From assembly GCF_027706725.1 (NCBI RefSeq), contig NZ_JAQFWQ010000055.1, positions 1 through 45,011 of the forward strand: a stretch of 45,011 nucleotides of DNA, given 5' to 3'. Made by a program: the position numbers and the translations under genes. A model generated the notes under the pieces. That model saw nothing but the letters and a program-made list of their open reading frames with translations. It was not told the DNA's origin and did no database searches. The stretch comes from Nocardiopsis endophytica (GTDB lineage: Bacteria > Actinomycetota > Actinomycetes > Streptosporangiales > Streptosporangiaceae). Shown here in pieces: positions 1 through 8,229 of the stretch. Within the stretch, counting starts at the first letter, position 1; each line of letters begins with the position of its first letter.

Positions 1-2
1 CC

Positions 3-1073
3 CCCCCGCCGGAGGCGCCCCACCCGGGCGGGGCGGCCGCCAAGGAGCCTTCCTCGCAGCGCCCGGCCCCGCCGAGACCTCCCCGCCCCGGAATGCCGCG
101 TGCTAGCGGACACCGCGTCCCCCCGGACCACACCGGCCTATCCGAACGCCCGCTTCCGCCCCGGCATCTGGCCGACCGCCCCGCCCGACAAGCCCCGGCC
201 CCGCCGCCGGCGCCCTCGCCCCGGCCCTCTGCCCAGACCCCGCCCCAGCCGCTGTGGACCCCGCCGGGCACCCCGTCGCTGCGCCCACAGGCCCCTGCCG
301 GGCCCGCGCGCCCCGAGCCCCAGCAGGACGCCCGGAGCGTGTGGCGCGAGGCCATCGCCGAGCACAACCAGTCCCTCTCGCGCACCATCGCGGTGATCAG
401 CCTCAAGGGGGGCGTGGGCAAGACCACCACCGCCGTCGGCCTGGGCACCGCCCTGGCCGTGCGCCACACCGAGCACGTCATCGCCGTGGACGCCAACCAC
501 TTCGGCACCCTGGCCTCGCGCATGCCCCAGCAGGCCGAACTGGACGCCGCCGACCTGGCCGCCGCCGGCGGCCGCGTCCAGGGCTGGGCGGGCCTGCGCC
601 GCTTCCTGGCCTCCAACCCCCAGCGCCTGCACGCCCTGGCCGGGGGCGGCGGCGCCGAGGCCTACGAAGCCGCCGCCGCAATGGTGGCCGACCACACCGA
701 CACGGTGGTCACCGATTGCCGGACCGACCTGGACGACACCGTCACCAAGGCGGTGCTGGAGCGAGCCACGCAGTGCCTGATCGTGCTGGAGCCCAGCGCC
801 GACGGGCTGGCCGCCGCCCAGGCCACCCTGAGCCACCTGGCCGGTGCGCACCCGGCCCTGGCGCACACCTGCGTGTTCGTCATCTGCCAGCGCAGCCGCC
901 GCGCCCCGCAGCTGCGCCAGGCCGAAAAGGCCTTTGCCGCTCAGGCCCACCCCGTGGTGGCCATCCCCTACGACCGGCACCTAGACCAGGGCGGGGTGAT
1001 CGTGCGCGACAAGCTTAGGCGCGCCACCCGCGACGCCTACGACCGCCTGGCCAACATCATCACCAGCCTTTAG
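3..1073 (+). CDS. MinD/ParA-like ATPase with proline-rich N-terminus (5' end open to window edge)
   Basis: P-loop ATPase of the SIMIBI (MinD/ParA) class. Counting from the first in-window ATG at 93, a deviant Walker A KGGVGKTT lies at residues 105-112, after a hydrophobic strand (TIAVISL), and the VDAN strand is at 132-135. The first ~90 residues are Pro/Ala/Arg-rich and look disordered. The frame has no stop between base 3 and 93 and the Pro-rich composition continues, so the true start may lie outside the window. This architecture resembles the MinD-like ATPases with proline-rich heads found near type VII (ESX) secretion or conjugation genes, but no such partner is visible here. ATP-driven partition or secretion accessory roles are both possible. 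The ATPase call is firm; the exact role is unknown. Confidence 0.8.
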   Translation, partial: PPPEAPHPGGAAAKEPSSQRPAPPRPPRPGMPRASGHRVPPDHTGLSERPLPPRHLADRPARQAPAPPPAPSPRPSAQTPPQPLWTPPGTPSLRPQAPAGPARPEPQQDARSVWREAIAEHNQSLSRTIAVISLKGGVGKTTTAVGLGTALAVRHTEHVIAVDANHFGTLASRMPQQAELDAADLAAAGGRVQGWAGLRRFLASNPQRLHALAGGGGAEAYEAAAAMVADHTDTVVTDCRTDLDDTVTKAVLERATQCLIVLEPSADGLAAAQATLSHLAGAHPALAHTCVFVICQRSRRAPQLRQAEKAFAAQAHPVVAIPYDRHLDQGGVIVRDKLRRATRDAYDRLANIITSL

Positions 1074-1092
1074 CGCCTTCTGAGCAAAGGCG
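1074..1092 (+). terminator. stem-loop after MinD-like ATPase
   Basis: CGCCTT and AAGGCG form a 6-bp stem around a 7-base loop, starting directly after the stop codon. There is no U-tract, as is common in high-GC actinobacteria. The rest of the gap to 1368 has no convincing gene; short frames there lack a ribosome site or recognisable protein. Confidence 0.4.
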
Positions 1093-1368
1093 GAGAGACG
1101 CCGCGCTACCAGCCATCAAGTTCCTTTTCGTCTGTCCCATTACCTTCTAGAACAGTCCCGCAATGGGACCCCGGCCTCCGTGCCCGGCTTGGCTTCTTGC
1201 CCCCTGTCGCCCATGATCCGGGGGTGGTGCCACCGGGCGCCGTACGACCGCTGATGGAAGCACGGGCCGCCGCTGAGCAGGCCCCACAAATGTGGATGCT
1301 GGCACACGGCGCCCTGGCGAGGCCGGGAGGACACCGATCAGGACAGGAGCGCCCGTGGCCGACACCCC

Positions 1369-2367
1369 CTATGCCCTAGTCGACCCTCGCACCACTAGCT
1401 CTGGGGCGATGGCGACGCGGCGGTGGGGTTCCTCGCCGCCTCCTAGGCGGGTGGCCAGGGTGCGCACGGCCTCGGCGGCCAGCTGTTCCAGTGGCTGGCG
1501 CACCGTCGTCAGCGGCGGCTCGGCCAGTTCCGCGAACGGGATGTCGTCGAAGCCGGTCACCATCACCCGGCCCGGCACGTCCACGCCGTTGCGGGCCAGT
1601 TCCCGCAGCACCCCCAGGGCTATCGTGTCGTTCCCGCAGACGATCCCCTCCGGCAGCTCGCGGCGGTTCTCCAGCAGGCGCCGTGCCGCCCGGTGCCCCC
1701 ACTCCAGGCTGAAGTCGCCCAGGAGCACCCGGTCGGTTCCGCCCGGGCACAGCGGCGCCGCGCCCCGGTACCCGTCGAGCCGCGCCTGCGCCGAGGAGTC
1801 GGTCGGCTCCGACCCGACGTAGGCCAGCGTCCGCGCCCCCGCGCCCACCAGGTGTTCGACGGCCGACAGGATGCCCGCCTCGCTGTCCACGCCGACCCAG
1901 CTCCCGCCTCCCCCGTCCAGGCACAGGTCGAGCTGGACCGTGGGCACCCGCTGCCCCGCCGCCTCGATCGCCGCGCGGCTCCGCTCGCTGTGGCAGGGCA
2001 CCGCGATCAGCGCGTCGACCCTCCGGTCCAGCAGCGACTTGAGCTGCCCCGCCTCCACCTCCGGGTCGTACCGCGAGGTGGACAGCAGCAGCCCCCGCCC
2101 GCCGCGCGCCGCCTCGCGCTCCACCGCCTCGACCAGGGTCGCGAAGAACGGGTTGGAGATGCGCGGCACGACGATGCCCACGCTGTTGGTGGTGCGGCTG
2201 CGCAGCGCGGCGGCCACCGCGTTGGGCTCGTACTCCAGCTCCCGGGCGGCGCGCAGCACGCGCTCCCTGTTGGCCGGGCGCACCCCGCGGCCGCCGGACA
2301 GCGCGCGCGACGCGGTGGCGACGGACACCCCGGCACGCTCGGCGACCTCCTTGATGGTGACGGACAT
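1369..2367 (-). CDS. LacI-family transcriptional regulator, probably of nucleoside uptake
   Basis: A 332-aa repressor with the usual LacI layout. The N-terminal helix-turn-helix (TIKEVAERAGVSVATASRAL, about residues 3-23) is followed by the hinge and then a periplasmic-binding-like effector domain (NPFFATLVEAVEREA near 75; GFDDIPFAELAEPPLTTVRQP near 270). ATG at 2367 is preferred over the adjacent GTG at 2370 because GAGGAG is 7 bases upstream of it. It is divergent from a NupC transporter and adenosine deaminase, so a nucleoside or related purine is the likely effector (inference by analogy with CytR). A palindrome GAGAAATCGTTTTCTC 38 bp upstream of its start and a second with the same TCGT core near nupC would allow autoregulation and control of nupC-add. 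Confidence 0.9.
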   Translation of the reverse strand: MSVTIKEVAERAGVSVATASRALSGGRGVRPANRERVLRAARELEYEPNAVAAALRSRTTNSVGIVVPRISNPFFATLVEAVEREAARGGRGLLLSTSRYDPEVEAGQLKSLLDRRVDALIAVPCHSERSRAAIEAAGQRVPTVQLDLCLDGGGGSWVGVDSEAGILSAVEHLVGAGARTLAYVGSEPTDSSAQARLDGYRGAAPLCPGGTDRVLLGDFSLEWGHRAARRLLENRRELPEGIVCGNDTIALGVLRELARNGVDVPGRVMVTGFDDIPFAELAEPPLTTVRQPLEQLAAEAVRTLATRLGGGEEPHRRVAIAPELVVRGSTRA

Positions 2368-2404
2368 CACTTCACTCCTCGGAACCGAGCGGGGACGGGG
2401 GGTC

Positions 2405-2420
2405 GAGAAATCGTTTTCTC
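2405..2420. promoter_or_regulatory. LacI-type operator near the regulator gene
   Basis: GAGAAATCGTTTTCTC has perfect 6-bp arms around TCGT. Symmetry around a central CG is typical of LacI-family operators. It lies 38 bp upstream of the LacI-family start, so autoregulation is likely. Confidence 0.6.
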
Positions 2421-2511
2421 ATGAGCCGGAACCCCTGACAGGACACGCCTCCCGGCTTGCGATCAAGGACTCACCAGCTCATTTACGATGTTCTGTGACA
2501 ACTCTGAAGGG

Positions 2512-2549
2512 TTGACAAAAGATGTAACACACTTGCAGTGTGCGACATC
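2512..2549 (+). promoter_or_regulatory. nupC promoter overlapped by a 29-bp palindrome
   Basis: TTGACA at 2512-2517 is a consensus -35. With an 18-bp spacer the -10 would be CAGTGT (2536-2541). A 29-bp inverted repeat at 2521-2549 has arms GATGTNNCACAC and GTGTGNNACATC, 12 positions each with 10 matching, around five central bases. It covers the spacer and -10, a position expected for a repressor. Its sequence differs from the LacI-type palindromes here, so a second regulator may bind. Confidence 0.55.
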
Positions 2550-2552
2550 ACG

Positions 2553-2564
2553 GTAATCGTTTAC
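2553..2564. promoter_or_regulatory. LacI-type operator upstream of nupC
   Basis: GTAATCGTTTAC has GTAA/TTAC arms around the same TCGT core as the operator at 2405-2420. It lies downstream of the proposed nupC -10, a roadblock position, about 85 bp before the start codon. Confidence 0.55.
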
Positions 2565-2649
2565 ATCCCCGGCGGGCTCCCCCGCCGCGACGGCCCGGCG
2601 GACCCCCGCGGCCCGGCCCGGTCGCAGATCCACCAAGAAGGGAGGGGGC

Positions 2650-4032
2650 ATGGACGTGCTCAACGTGCTGTGGGGCATCGGCGGGATGCTGGTGATCCTC
2701 GCGATCGCGTTCGCCTTCTCGACCAACCGCCGTGCGATCCGTCCGCGCACCGTGCTCGGCGCGCTCGCGGTCCAGGTCGTCTTCGGCGTGCTCGTGCTCT
2801 ACACGCCCTGGGGCAAGTCGGCGCTGCAGGCCATCGCGCTCGGCTTCCAGTCCCTCATCGACGCCTCCGGCGAGGGCATCGACTTCCTGTTCGGGGCGAT
2901 CCTGCCGGAGGAGGGCACGGTCTTCGCCTTCCAGGTGCTGCCGGTCGTCATCTTCGTGTCCTCCCTGACGGCGGTGCTCTACTACCTGAACATCCTGCAG
3001 TGGGTCGTCCGCATCATCGGCGGCGGCCTGCAGAAGGTGCTCGGCACCGGCAAGGCCGAGTCGATGAACGCCACCGCCAACATCTTCCTCGGCCTGACCG
3101 AGGCGCCCCTGGTGATCCGGCCGTACCTGACCCGGCTCACCCGCTCGGAGCTGTTCGCCGTCATGGTGGGCGGCCTGGCCACGGTCGCCGGCAGCGTGCT
3201 CGTCGGCTACTACCTGCTCGGCGCGAGCATGGAGTACCTGATCGCCGCCGCCTTCATGGCCGCCCCGGCCGGCCTGATGATGGCCAAGATCATCATCCCG
3301 GAGACCGAGAAGGAGGTCTCCGACCTCGCGGTCGAGGGCAAGCTGCCGGTCGCCGAGGTCCCCGGTGACGGCGGTGTCGCCGCCGGCGGCGAGAGCGCCG
3401 GCTCGGCCGACGAGGCCGTCGCCGAGGGCCACGCGCACGGCACCGGCACCTCCACCGGCGCGGGCGACGCCGAGCCGGGCGCCACCGGCGCGCTGGAGAG
3501 CGAGGAGGACTCCAAGCCGCACAACCTCATCGACGCCGCCGCCCGCGGCGCCACCGAGGGCCTGAAGCTCGCGCTGAACATCGGCGCCATGCTGCTCGCC
3601 TTCATCTCCCTGGTGGCCCTGCTCAACATGGGCCTGGGCGCCCTGGGCGGGCTGTTCGGCATGGACGACCTGAGCTTCCAGAAGATCCTCGGCTGGGTCT
3701 TCTCCCCGCTGATGTTCGTCATCGGCGTCCCGTGGAGCGAGGCGGTCACCGCCGGCGGCTTCCTCGGCCAGAAGCTCATCCTCAACGAGTTCGTGGCCTT
3801 CCTGGACTTCACGCCGCAGATGGCCGAGCTGTCCGACAAGACGGTCGCCATCGTCACCTTCACCATCACCGGCTTCGCCAACGTCGGCTCGCTGGCCGTG
3901 CTGCTGGGCGGCCTGGGCAACCTGGCCCCCAACCAGCGCAAGCGCATCGCCAAGCTGGGCGTGCGCGCCATCATCGCGGGCACGCTGGCCAACCTGATGA
4001 GCGCCGCCATCGCGGGCATCCTCATCGGCTAG
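2650..4032 (+). CDS. nupC: NupC-type concentrative nucleoside transporter
   Basis: An inner-membrane ion-coupled nucleoside symporter of the CNT family. Family hallmarks are the hydrophobic N-terminal segment, a gate region with [30 protein letters not shown] (in segments, about 135-164), and the C-terminal [15 protein letters not shown]...[16 protein letters not shown] and [17 protein letters not shown] segments. It has 460 aa, longer than the usual ~400-420, because residues about 218-287 form a Gly/Glu/Ala-rich hydrophilic loop with a few histidines (GHAHG). AAGGGAGGGG lies just before the ATG. It is followed by adenosine deaminase, so imported adenosine could be deaminated at once. The promoter region carries LacI-type operators. 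Confidence 0.93.
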   Translation: MDVLNVLWGIGGMLVILAIAFAFSTNRRAIRPRTVLGALAVQVVFGVLVLYTPWGKSALQAIALGFQSLIDASGEGIDFLFGAILPEEGTVFAFQVLPVVIFVSSLTAVLYYLNILQWVVRIIGGGLQKVLGTGKAESMNATANIFLGLTEAPLVIRPYLTRLTRSELFAVMVGGLATVAGSVLVGYYLLGASMEYLIAAAFMAAPAGLMMAKIIIPETEKEVSDLAVEGKLPVAEVPGDGGVAAGGESAGSADEAVAEGHAHGTGTSTGAGDAEPGATGALESEEDSKPHNLIDAAARGATEGLKLALNIGAMLLAFISLVALLNMGLGALGGLFGMDDLSFQKILGWVFSPLMFVIGVPWSEAVTAGGFLGQKLILNEFVAFLDFTPQMAELSDKTVAIVTFTITGFANVGSLAVLLGGLGNLAPNQRKRIAKLGVRAIIAGTLANLMSAAIAGILIG

Positions 4033-4042
4033 CCGCCGCACC

Positions 4043-4076
4043 GTGCGGCCCGTCCCCTCGCCGGGGCGGGCCGCAC
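4043..4076 (+). terminator. strong stem-loop between nupC and add
   Basis: GTGCGGCCCG..CCCC pairs with GGGGCGGGCCGCAC (one bulged T) around a short loop in the 97-bp gap. It could terminate part of the transcription or protect the nupC mRNA end, giving less add than nupC message. Confidence 0.5.
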
Positions 4077-4129
4077 ACGTATACGACAGACCCGAACCAC
4101 GCAACGACCCCGACCCCGGAGGAGTCCCG

Positions 4130-5257
4130 ATGCCCGGTCAGACCGAACGGCCCACCCCCGCCCAGATCCGCCGGGCGCCCAAGGTGCTGCTGCACGACCA
4201 CCTCGACGGCGGGCTGCGCCCGGCCACGGTGGCCGAGCTGGCGGCGGAGTCCGGCTACGACCGGCTGCCCACGACCGACACGGCCGAGCTGGGCCGCTGG
4301 TTCCGCGACGCGGCCGACTCCGGCTCGCTGGAGCGCTACCTGGAGACGTTCTCGCACACGGTCGGCGTGATGCAGACCCGCGAGGCCCTGGTGCGGGTCG
4401 CCGCCGAGGCCGCCGAGGACCTGGCCGCCGACGGCGTCGTCTACGCCGAGGTGCGCTACGCCCCCGAGCTGTTCCAGGAGCGCGGGCTCGGCCTGGACGA
4501 GATCGTCGAGGCGGTCCAGGAGGGCTTCACCGAGGGGGAGCGCCGCGCCGCCGCGGCGGGGGACCGCATCATCGTGCGCACGCTGCTGTGCGCGATGCGG
4601 CAGAACGCCCGCGCCACCGAGATCGCCGAGCTGGCGGTGCGCCACCGCGACGCCGGTGTGGCCGGGTTCGACATCGCCGGGCCCGAGGCCGGGTTCCCGC
4701 CCACCCGCAACCTGGACGCCTTCGAGTACCTGCGCCGCCAGAACGCCCACTTCACGATCCACGCGGGCGAGGCCTTCGGCCTCCCGTCGATCTGGGAGGC
4801 CATCCAGCACTGCGGCGCCGAGCGGCTCGGGCACGGGGTGCGCATCGTCGACGACATCAAGGTGCACGACGACGGGTCGGCCGAGCTGGGCCGCCTGGCG
4901 CAGTACGTGCGGGACCGGCGGATGCCGCTGGAGATGTGCCCGAGCTCGAACGTTCAGACCGGGGCGGCCGAGTCGATCGCCGCGCACCCGATCAGCCTGC
5001 TGCGGCGGCTGCGCTTCCGGGTGACGGTCAACACCGACAACCGGCTGATGAGCGGCACGTCGATGTCGGAGGAGTTCGAGAAGCTGTCCGAGGCGTTCGG
5101 GTACACCCTGGACGACATGCAGTGGTTCACGCTGAACGCGATGAAGTCGGCGTTCCTGCCGTTCGACGAGCGCATCGTGCTGATCGACGACGTCATCAAG
5201 CCGGGGTACGCCGCCCTGCGCTCCGAGCACCTGTTCCGCACCCCCGGCCGCGTCTGA
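4130..5257 (+). CDS. add: adenosine deaminase
   Basis: A cytoplasmic zinc hydrolase converting adenosine (or deoxyadenosine) to inosine. Start ATG 4130 is chosen because GGAGGAG sits just upstream; the longer frame from 4043 would run back through the hairpin. Protein of 375 aa, normal for the family. Zn ligands and catalytic residues are visible: H22 and H24 in [10 protein letters not shown]211 and proton-donor E214 in HAGE, and D303 in VNTDN (the SNVQTG segment precedes it). It is co-directional with nupC, forming an uptake-plus-salvage pair. The family also includes adenine and 6-amino-purine deaminases, but the motif set and context favour adenosine. Confidence 0.93.
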   Translation: MPGQTERPTPAQIRRAPKVLLHDHLDGGLRPATVAELAAESGYDRLPTTDTAELGRWFRDAADSGSLERYLETFSHTVGVMQTREALVRVAAEAAEDLAADGVVYAEVRYAPELFQERGLGLDEIVEAVQEGFTEGERRAAAAGDRIIVRTLLCAMRQNARATEIAELAVRHRDAGVAGFDIAGPEAGFPPTRNLDAFEYLRRQNAHFTIHAGEAFGLPSIWEAIQHCGAERLGHGVRIVDDIKVHDDGSAELGRLAQYVRDRRMPLEMCPSSNVQTGAAESIAAHPISLLRRLRFRVTVNTDNRLMSGTSMSEEFEKLSEAFGYTLDDMQWFTLNAMKSAFLPFDERIVLIDDVIKPGYAALRSEHLFRTPGRV

Positions 5258-5311
5258 GGCGGCGCCGTCCGGGTCCCGCGCCGACGGGAACCGGTGCCGA
5301 GAGCACCGATA

Positions 5312-5334
5312 GGGGCCGCGCATGGCGCGGCCCC
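5312..5334. terminator. bidirectional terminator after add
   Basis: GGGGCCGCGC and GCGCGGCCCC form a perfect 10-bp stem with loop ATG, flanked by A on the left and TT on the right. It lies between the convergent add and ABC permease genes and can serve both. Confidence 0.75.
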
Positions 5335-5369
5335 TTCGCCGTGTCCGCCGTATCCCTTCCGGCGGCGGA

Positions 5370-6155
5370 TCACTCCCAGCGGAAGAACACGGCCGCGACG
5401 ACGGCGGCGGCCACGGCCGTGGCCGCCAGGACCGCCGCGTGGGGACCCGCGACGCCCTCCCCGGCCCAGGCGGAGGAGAGCGCGTCGACCGCCGCGCCGA
5501 ACGGGAGCCACTCGCCCACGCGCGCGACCCCCTCCGGCAGCGACTCCTTGCCGCCGAACATCCCGCCGAGCGCCCCGAGCCCCAGGTAGGCGACGAGGCC
5601 CATCGCGACGGCGGAGTTGGGGGTGGGGGCCACCGCCGCCACCACCATGCCCAGGGCGAACATCACGGCGACGGTCAGCACCAGCGCGCCGAGCGCCGCG
5701 GGCACGTCGATCGGGGGCCTTGCTCCGAAGAAGGCGACGGCCACGCCGAACGCGACCGCGATGCCCAGCAGCGACTGGGCCACCCCCACCGCGACCTGGG
5801 CGACCAGGACCATCACCGGTGAGGCCGGGGTGGCGCCGAGCCTGCGCAGCACCCCGGTCCTGCGGTAGGCGGACAGGAAGCTCGGCGTGTTCACGATGCC
5901 GATCAGTCCGATGACCATCGTGAAGACGAGCGGGATGACGTAGATGTCCAGGGCCGTCCGGCCGCCGGTGACCACCGCCTCCGAGGCGGAGGAGGCGCTC
6001 ATGACGAGGATGAGGAGCGGCAGGCCGAAGGGGACGATGAGGCCCGCGGTGTCCCGGATGACCATCTTGGCCTCGCACACCGCGAGGAGCAGCCAGGACC
6101 GGACTCCGGGGCGGGCGGGGGAACGTACGGGCGTCGCCGCCGTATGCGCGGTCAC
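5370..6155 (-). CDS. ABC-2 type transporter permease
   Basis: A 261-aa integral membrane permease of the ABC-2 (DrrB-like) class, with about six hydrophobic segments: after the N-terminal basic region (LIVPFGLPLLILVM), LVFTMVIGLIGIV, a loop with SAYRRTGVLRRLGATP typical of the family, then VALVAQVAVGVAQSLL-like, ALVLTVAVMFALGMVVAAV and a C-terminal AAVLAATAVAAAVVAAVFF. Start GTG 6155 has GGAGG 5 bases upstream. It pairs with the ATPase at 6244-6990, probably as an exporter of a drug, lipid or peptide. A divergent two-component system suggests induced expression under membrane or antibiotic stress. The substrate cannot be read from the sequence. Confidence 0.88.
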   Translation of the reverse strand: MTAHTAATPVRSPARPGVRSWLLLAVCEAKMVIRDTAGLIVPFGLPLLILVMSASSASEAVVTGGRTALDIYVIPLVFTMVIGLIGIVNTPSFLSAYRRTGVLRRLGATPASPVMVLVAQVAVGVAQSLLGIAVAFGVAVAFFGARPPIDVPAALGALVLTVAVMFALGMVVAAVAPTPNSAVAMGLVAYLGLGALGGMFGGKESLPEGVARVGEWLPFGAAVDALSSAWAGEGVAGPHAAVLAATAVAAAVVAAVFFRWE

Positions 6156-6244
6156 TGCGCCCTCCTTTCCTCGTTCGCTTCCTCGTTCGCTTCTTCCGGT
6201 GCTCCGGGAAGGGGTGCGGGGGCGGGAACGGTCCGCGGGGGCAT
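6152..6244 (-). CDS. possible 30-aa coupling peptide between ABC ATPase and permease
   Basis: The 31-codon frame starts with ATG at 6244, overlapping the ATPase stop as TGATG. It ends in TGA at 6152-6154, overlapping the permease GTG as GTGA. GAGGAGG is 7 bases before the ATG. The peptide is Pro-rich, then carries a duplicated EEAN unit (from a 12-bp direct repeat) before ERRAQ. This exact stop/start linkage would let ribosomes pass from the ATPase to the permease; the peptide itself may have no function. No known family is recognised. Confidence 0.4.
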   Translation of the reverse strand: MPPRTVPAPAPLPGAPEEANEEANEERRAQ

Positions 6245-6990
6245 CAGGCGGCCTCCTCGTCCTCGTCGTCGGGTTCGCCGAGCCGTTCGCCGGTGAGCAC
6301 GAGGAAGGCCTCGTCGAGGTCGGCGGCCCCGGCTCGGCGAACCAGCTCCGCCGGGGTGCCCAGGGCGGCCACGCGTCCGGCGCGCACCAGGGCGACCCGG
6401 TCGCACAACCGCTCGACCTCGTCCATGGCGTGGCTGACCAGCACCACGGTCTCCTCGGTCAGCTGCTCGACCGTGGCCCACATGCGCCGACGCGCCCGCG
6501 GATCGAGGCCGGTGGTCAGCTCATCGAGGATCACCACCCGCGGCCGTCCGGCGAGCGCGAGCGCGATCGAGAGCCGCTGCGCCTGCCCGCCGGAGAGCCG
6601 GGAGAAGCGGGTGTCCCGCTGCTTGGCCAGCTCCACCAGCTCCAGCAGTTCATCGCGCGGGCGCGGAGAAGGGTAGAAGCTCCGGTAGAGGTCGACGAGT
6701 TCGGCGACGGTGAGGGCGTCGTGGAGCTGGGACTCCTGGAGCTGGACCCCGAGGATCCGGCGCACGGCCGCCCGGTCCCGCCACGGGTCGAGCCCCATCA
6801 CGGTGACGCGGCCGCCGTCCGGCGCGCGGAGTCCGGCGATGAGCTCCACGGTGGTCGTCTTTCCGGCGCCGTTGGTGCCCAGGATGCCCAGCACCTCGCC
6901 CTGTTCGACGCGCAGGCTCAGGTCGTCGACGGCGACGGTGTCACCGTAGCGTTTGCGGAGGTTCTCCGCGCGGATGGCAGGTCGGTTCAT
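6244..6990 (-). CDS. ABC transporter ATP-binding protein (DrrA-like)
   Basis: A 248-aa cytoplasmic ATPase for the ABC-2 permease downstream. It shows Walker A GTNGAGKTT (about residues 37-45), a Q-loop LQESQL, signature LSGGQAQRLSIALAL, Walker B RVVILDE and switch histidine VLVSHAMDE. The family's usual Walker B E-P-T is E-L-T here. ATG 6990 is used: TAGCGT lies 7 bases upstream, so the message is probably leaderless. The long open frame extending upstream to 8340 runs antisense through the sensor kinase and is not real. The acidic tail DDEDEEAA ends the protein. Confidence 0.92.
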   Translation of the reverse strand: MNRPAIRAENLRKRYGDTVAVDDLSLRVEQGEVLGILGTNGAGKTTTVELIAGLRAPDGGRVTVMGLDPWRDRAAVRRILGVQLQESQLHDALTVAELVDLYRSFYPSPRPRDELLELVELAKQRDTRFSRLSGGQAQRLSIALALAGRPRVVILDELTTGLDPRARRRMWATVEQLTEETVVLVSHAMDEVERLCDRVALVRAGRVAALGTPAELVRRAGAADLDEAFLVLTGERLGEPDDEDEEAA

Positions 6991-7101
6991 GGCCCCGACG
7001 CTAGATTCGGCCCGGTGGCGGCCGCCTGTGCCGGATGTCAGGGATGGCGGCCATGACTTTCGGCACCCGTGGGCCCCACCCGCCACCCGTACGGTTGTGC
7101 C

Positions 7102-8229
7102 ATGCGCCGTGTCCCCCTGGAGGCCTGGTCGGGCTTCGCGATGCTCGCCGTGTGCGTGGCCATCGGCGTCTTCGTGGTGATCGGCTCGGCCGGGCTCCGC
7201 GTCCCGACGGCCGCGTGGGTCCTGCTCTTCACCATGACCATCGCGGCGGTGCTCACCACGGCCCTGGTCGAGGACTCCCGGCCCGCCCTGCAGCGCTACA
7301 CCTACGCCGCCGCCGTCGTGCTCGGCTGGTGCGTCCTGCTGACCGCGCCGGAGGCGGAGTCGCTGGCCATCGTCCTGGTCGTGATCGCGGCCTTCGGGTC
7401 CGGTGTCCTGCCGCTCCGGGCGGTCCTCGGCGTCGCCGCCCTGAACACCGCCGTGATCGGCATCGCCTGGAGCGACCGGGGCGGCGACCCGTCGTCCTGG
7501 GCGTTCGCCGTCGGGATGTACCTGCTGATCCACGTCTCCGCGGTGCTGAGTGTGACCGCGATCCTCCGGGAACAGCGCATGCGCCGCGAGCTGACCGAGG
7601 CGCACGTGGAGCTCCAGGCGGCGGGGGTGCTGCTGGAGGAGTCCGCGCGCACCGCCGAGCGCCTGCGCATCTCCCGCGACCTGCACGACCTGATCGGGCA
7701 CCAGCTCACCGTGCTCACCCTGGAGCTGGAGGCGGCCCGCCACCGGGAGGGGGAGCGGGCGCGGGAGCACGTCGAACAGGCCGGCCGGGTGGCCCGGGAC
7801 CTGCTGGCCGACGTGCGGTCCACGGTGGACGCCCTGCGCTCGGACCCGCGCGAGGGGCTGGCCGCGTCCTTGAAACGGATCGGCGCCGACGCGCCCGGGC
7901 TCGACGTGGCGGTGGAGGTCGCCGACGGTGTCCGGCCCGACGAGGAGCAGGCGGAGGCGCTGGTGCGGGCGGTGAAGGAGATCGTGACGAACACGCTGCG
8001 CCACGCGGACGCCCGCGAACTGTGGATCGATGTGGGCCTGGACGGCGGCACGATCCGGCTGACGGCGGCCGACGACGGCCGCGGGGCCGCCGCGCCGGTG
8101 CCCGGCAACGGGCTGACCGGGATGCGCGAGCGGTTCGAGGCGCTCGGGGGCGGTGCCGCCTTCGACGGTGGCGGCGGGAGCGACGGGAACGGCGGGTTCC
8201 GGGTGTCGGCGTGGACACCGGTGCGATGA
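7102..8229 (+). CDS. NarL-type sensor histidine kinase
   Basis: A 375-aa membrane sensor kinase. An N-terminal hydrophobic region of about 130 residues with four to five segments and no large periplasmic domain is followed by a short coiled coil. Next come HisKA_3 RISRDLHDLIGHQLT with phospho-acceptor H195, and an HATPase_c domain with N-box EIVTNTLRHA starting near residue 293, then DDGRG and GNGLTGMRER. ATG 7102 lies 6 bases after TACGGT, so it is probably leaderless; the upstream ATG at 7069 lies before this promoter. It overlaps the response regulator start (ATGA). Intramembrane-sensing kinases of this kind commonly report envelope stress to a neighbouring ABC exporter, which fits the divergent ABC-2 genes. 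Confidence 0.92.
   Translation: MRRVPLEAWSGFAMLAVCVAIGVFVVIGSAGLRVPTAAWVLLFTMTIAAVLTTALVEDSRPALQRYTYAAAVVLGWCVLLTAPEAESLAIVLVVIAAFGSGVLPLRAVLGVAALNTAVIGIAWSDRGGDPSSWAFAVGMYLLIHVSAVLSVTAILREQRMRRELTEAHVELQAAGVLLEESARTAERLRISRDLHDLIGHQLTVLTLELEAARHREGERAREHVEQAGRVARDLLADVRSTVDALRSDPREGLAASLKRIGADAPGLDVAVEVADGVRPDEEQAEALVRAVKEIVTNTLRHADARELWIDVGLDGGTIRLTAADDGRGAAAPVPGNGLTGMRERFEALGGGAAFDGGGGSDGNGGFRVSAWTPVR

Noticed and set aside
1140-1365. Short frames on the - strand between the ATPase and LacI genes
   Set aside because: No ribosome site, no recognisable protein and atypical composition.
2548-4104. 518-codon frame on the - strand across nupC
   Set aside because: Antisense shadow of nupC, with Asp/Gly/Arg-rich sequence and no ribosome site.
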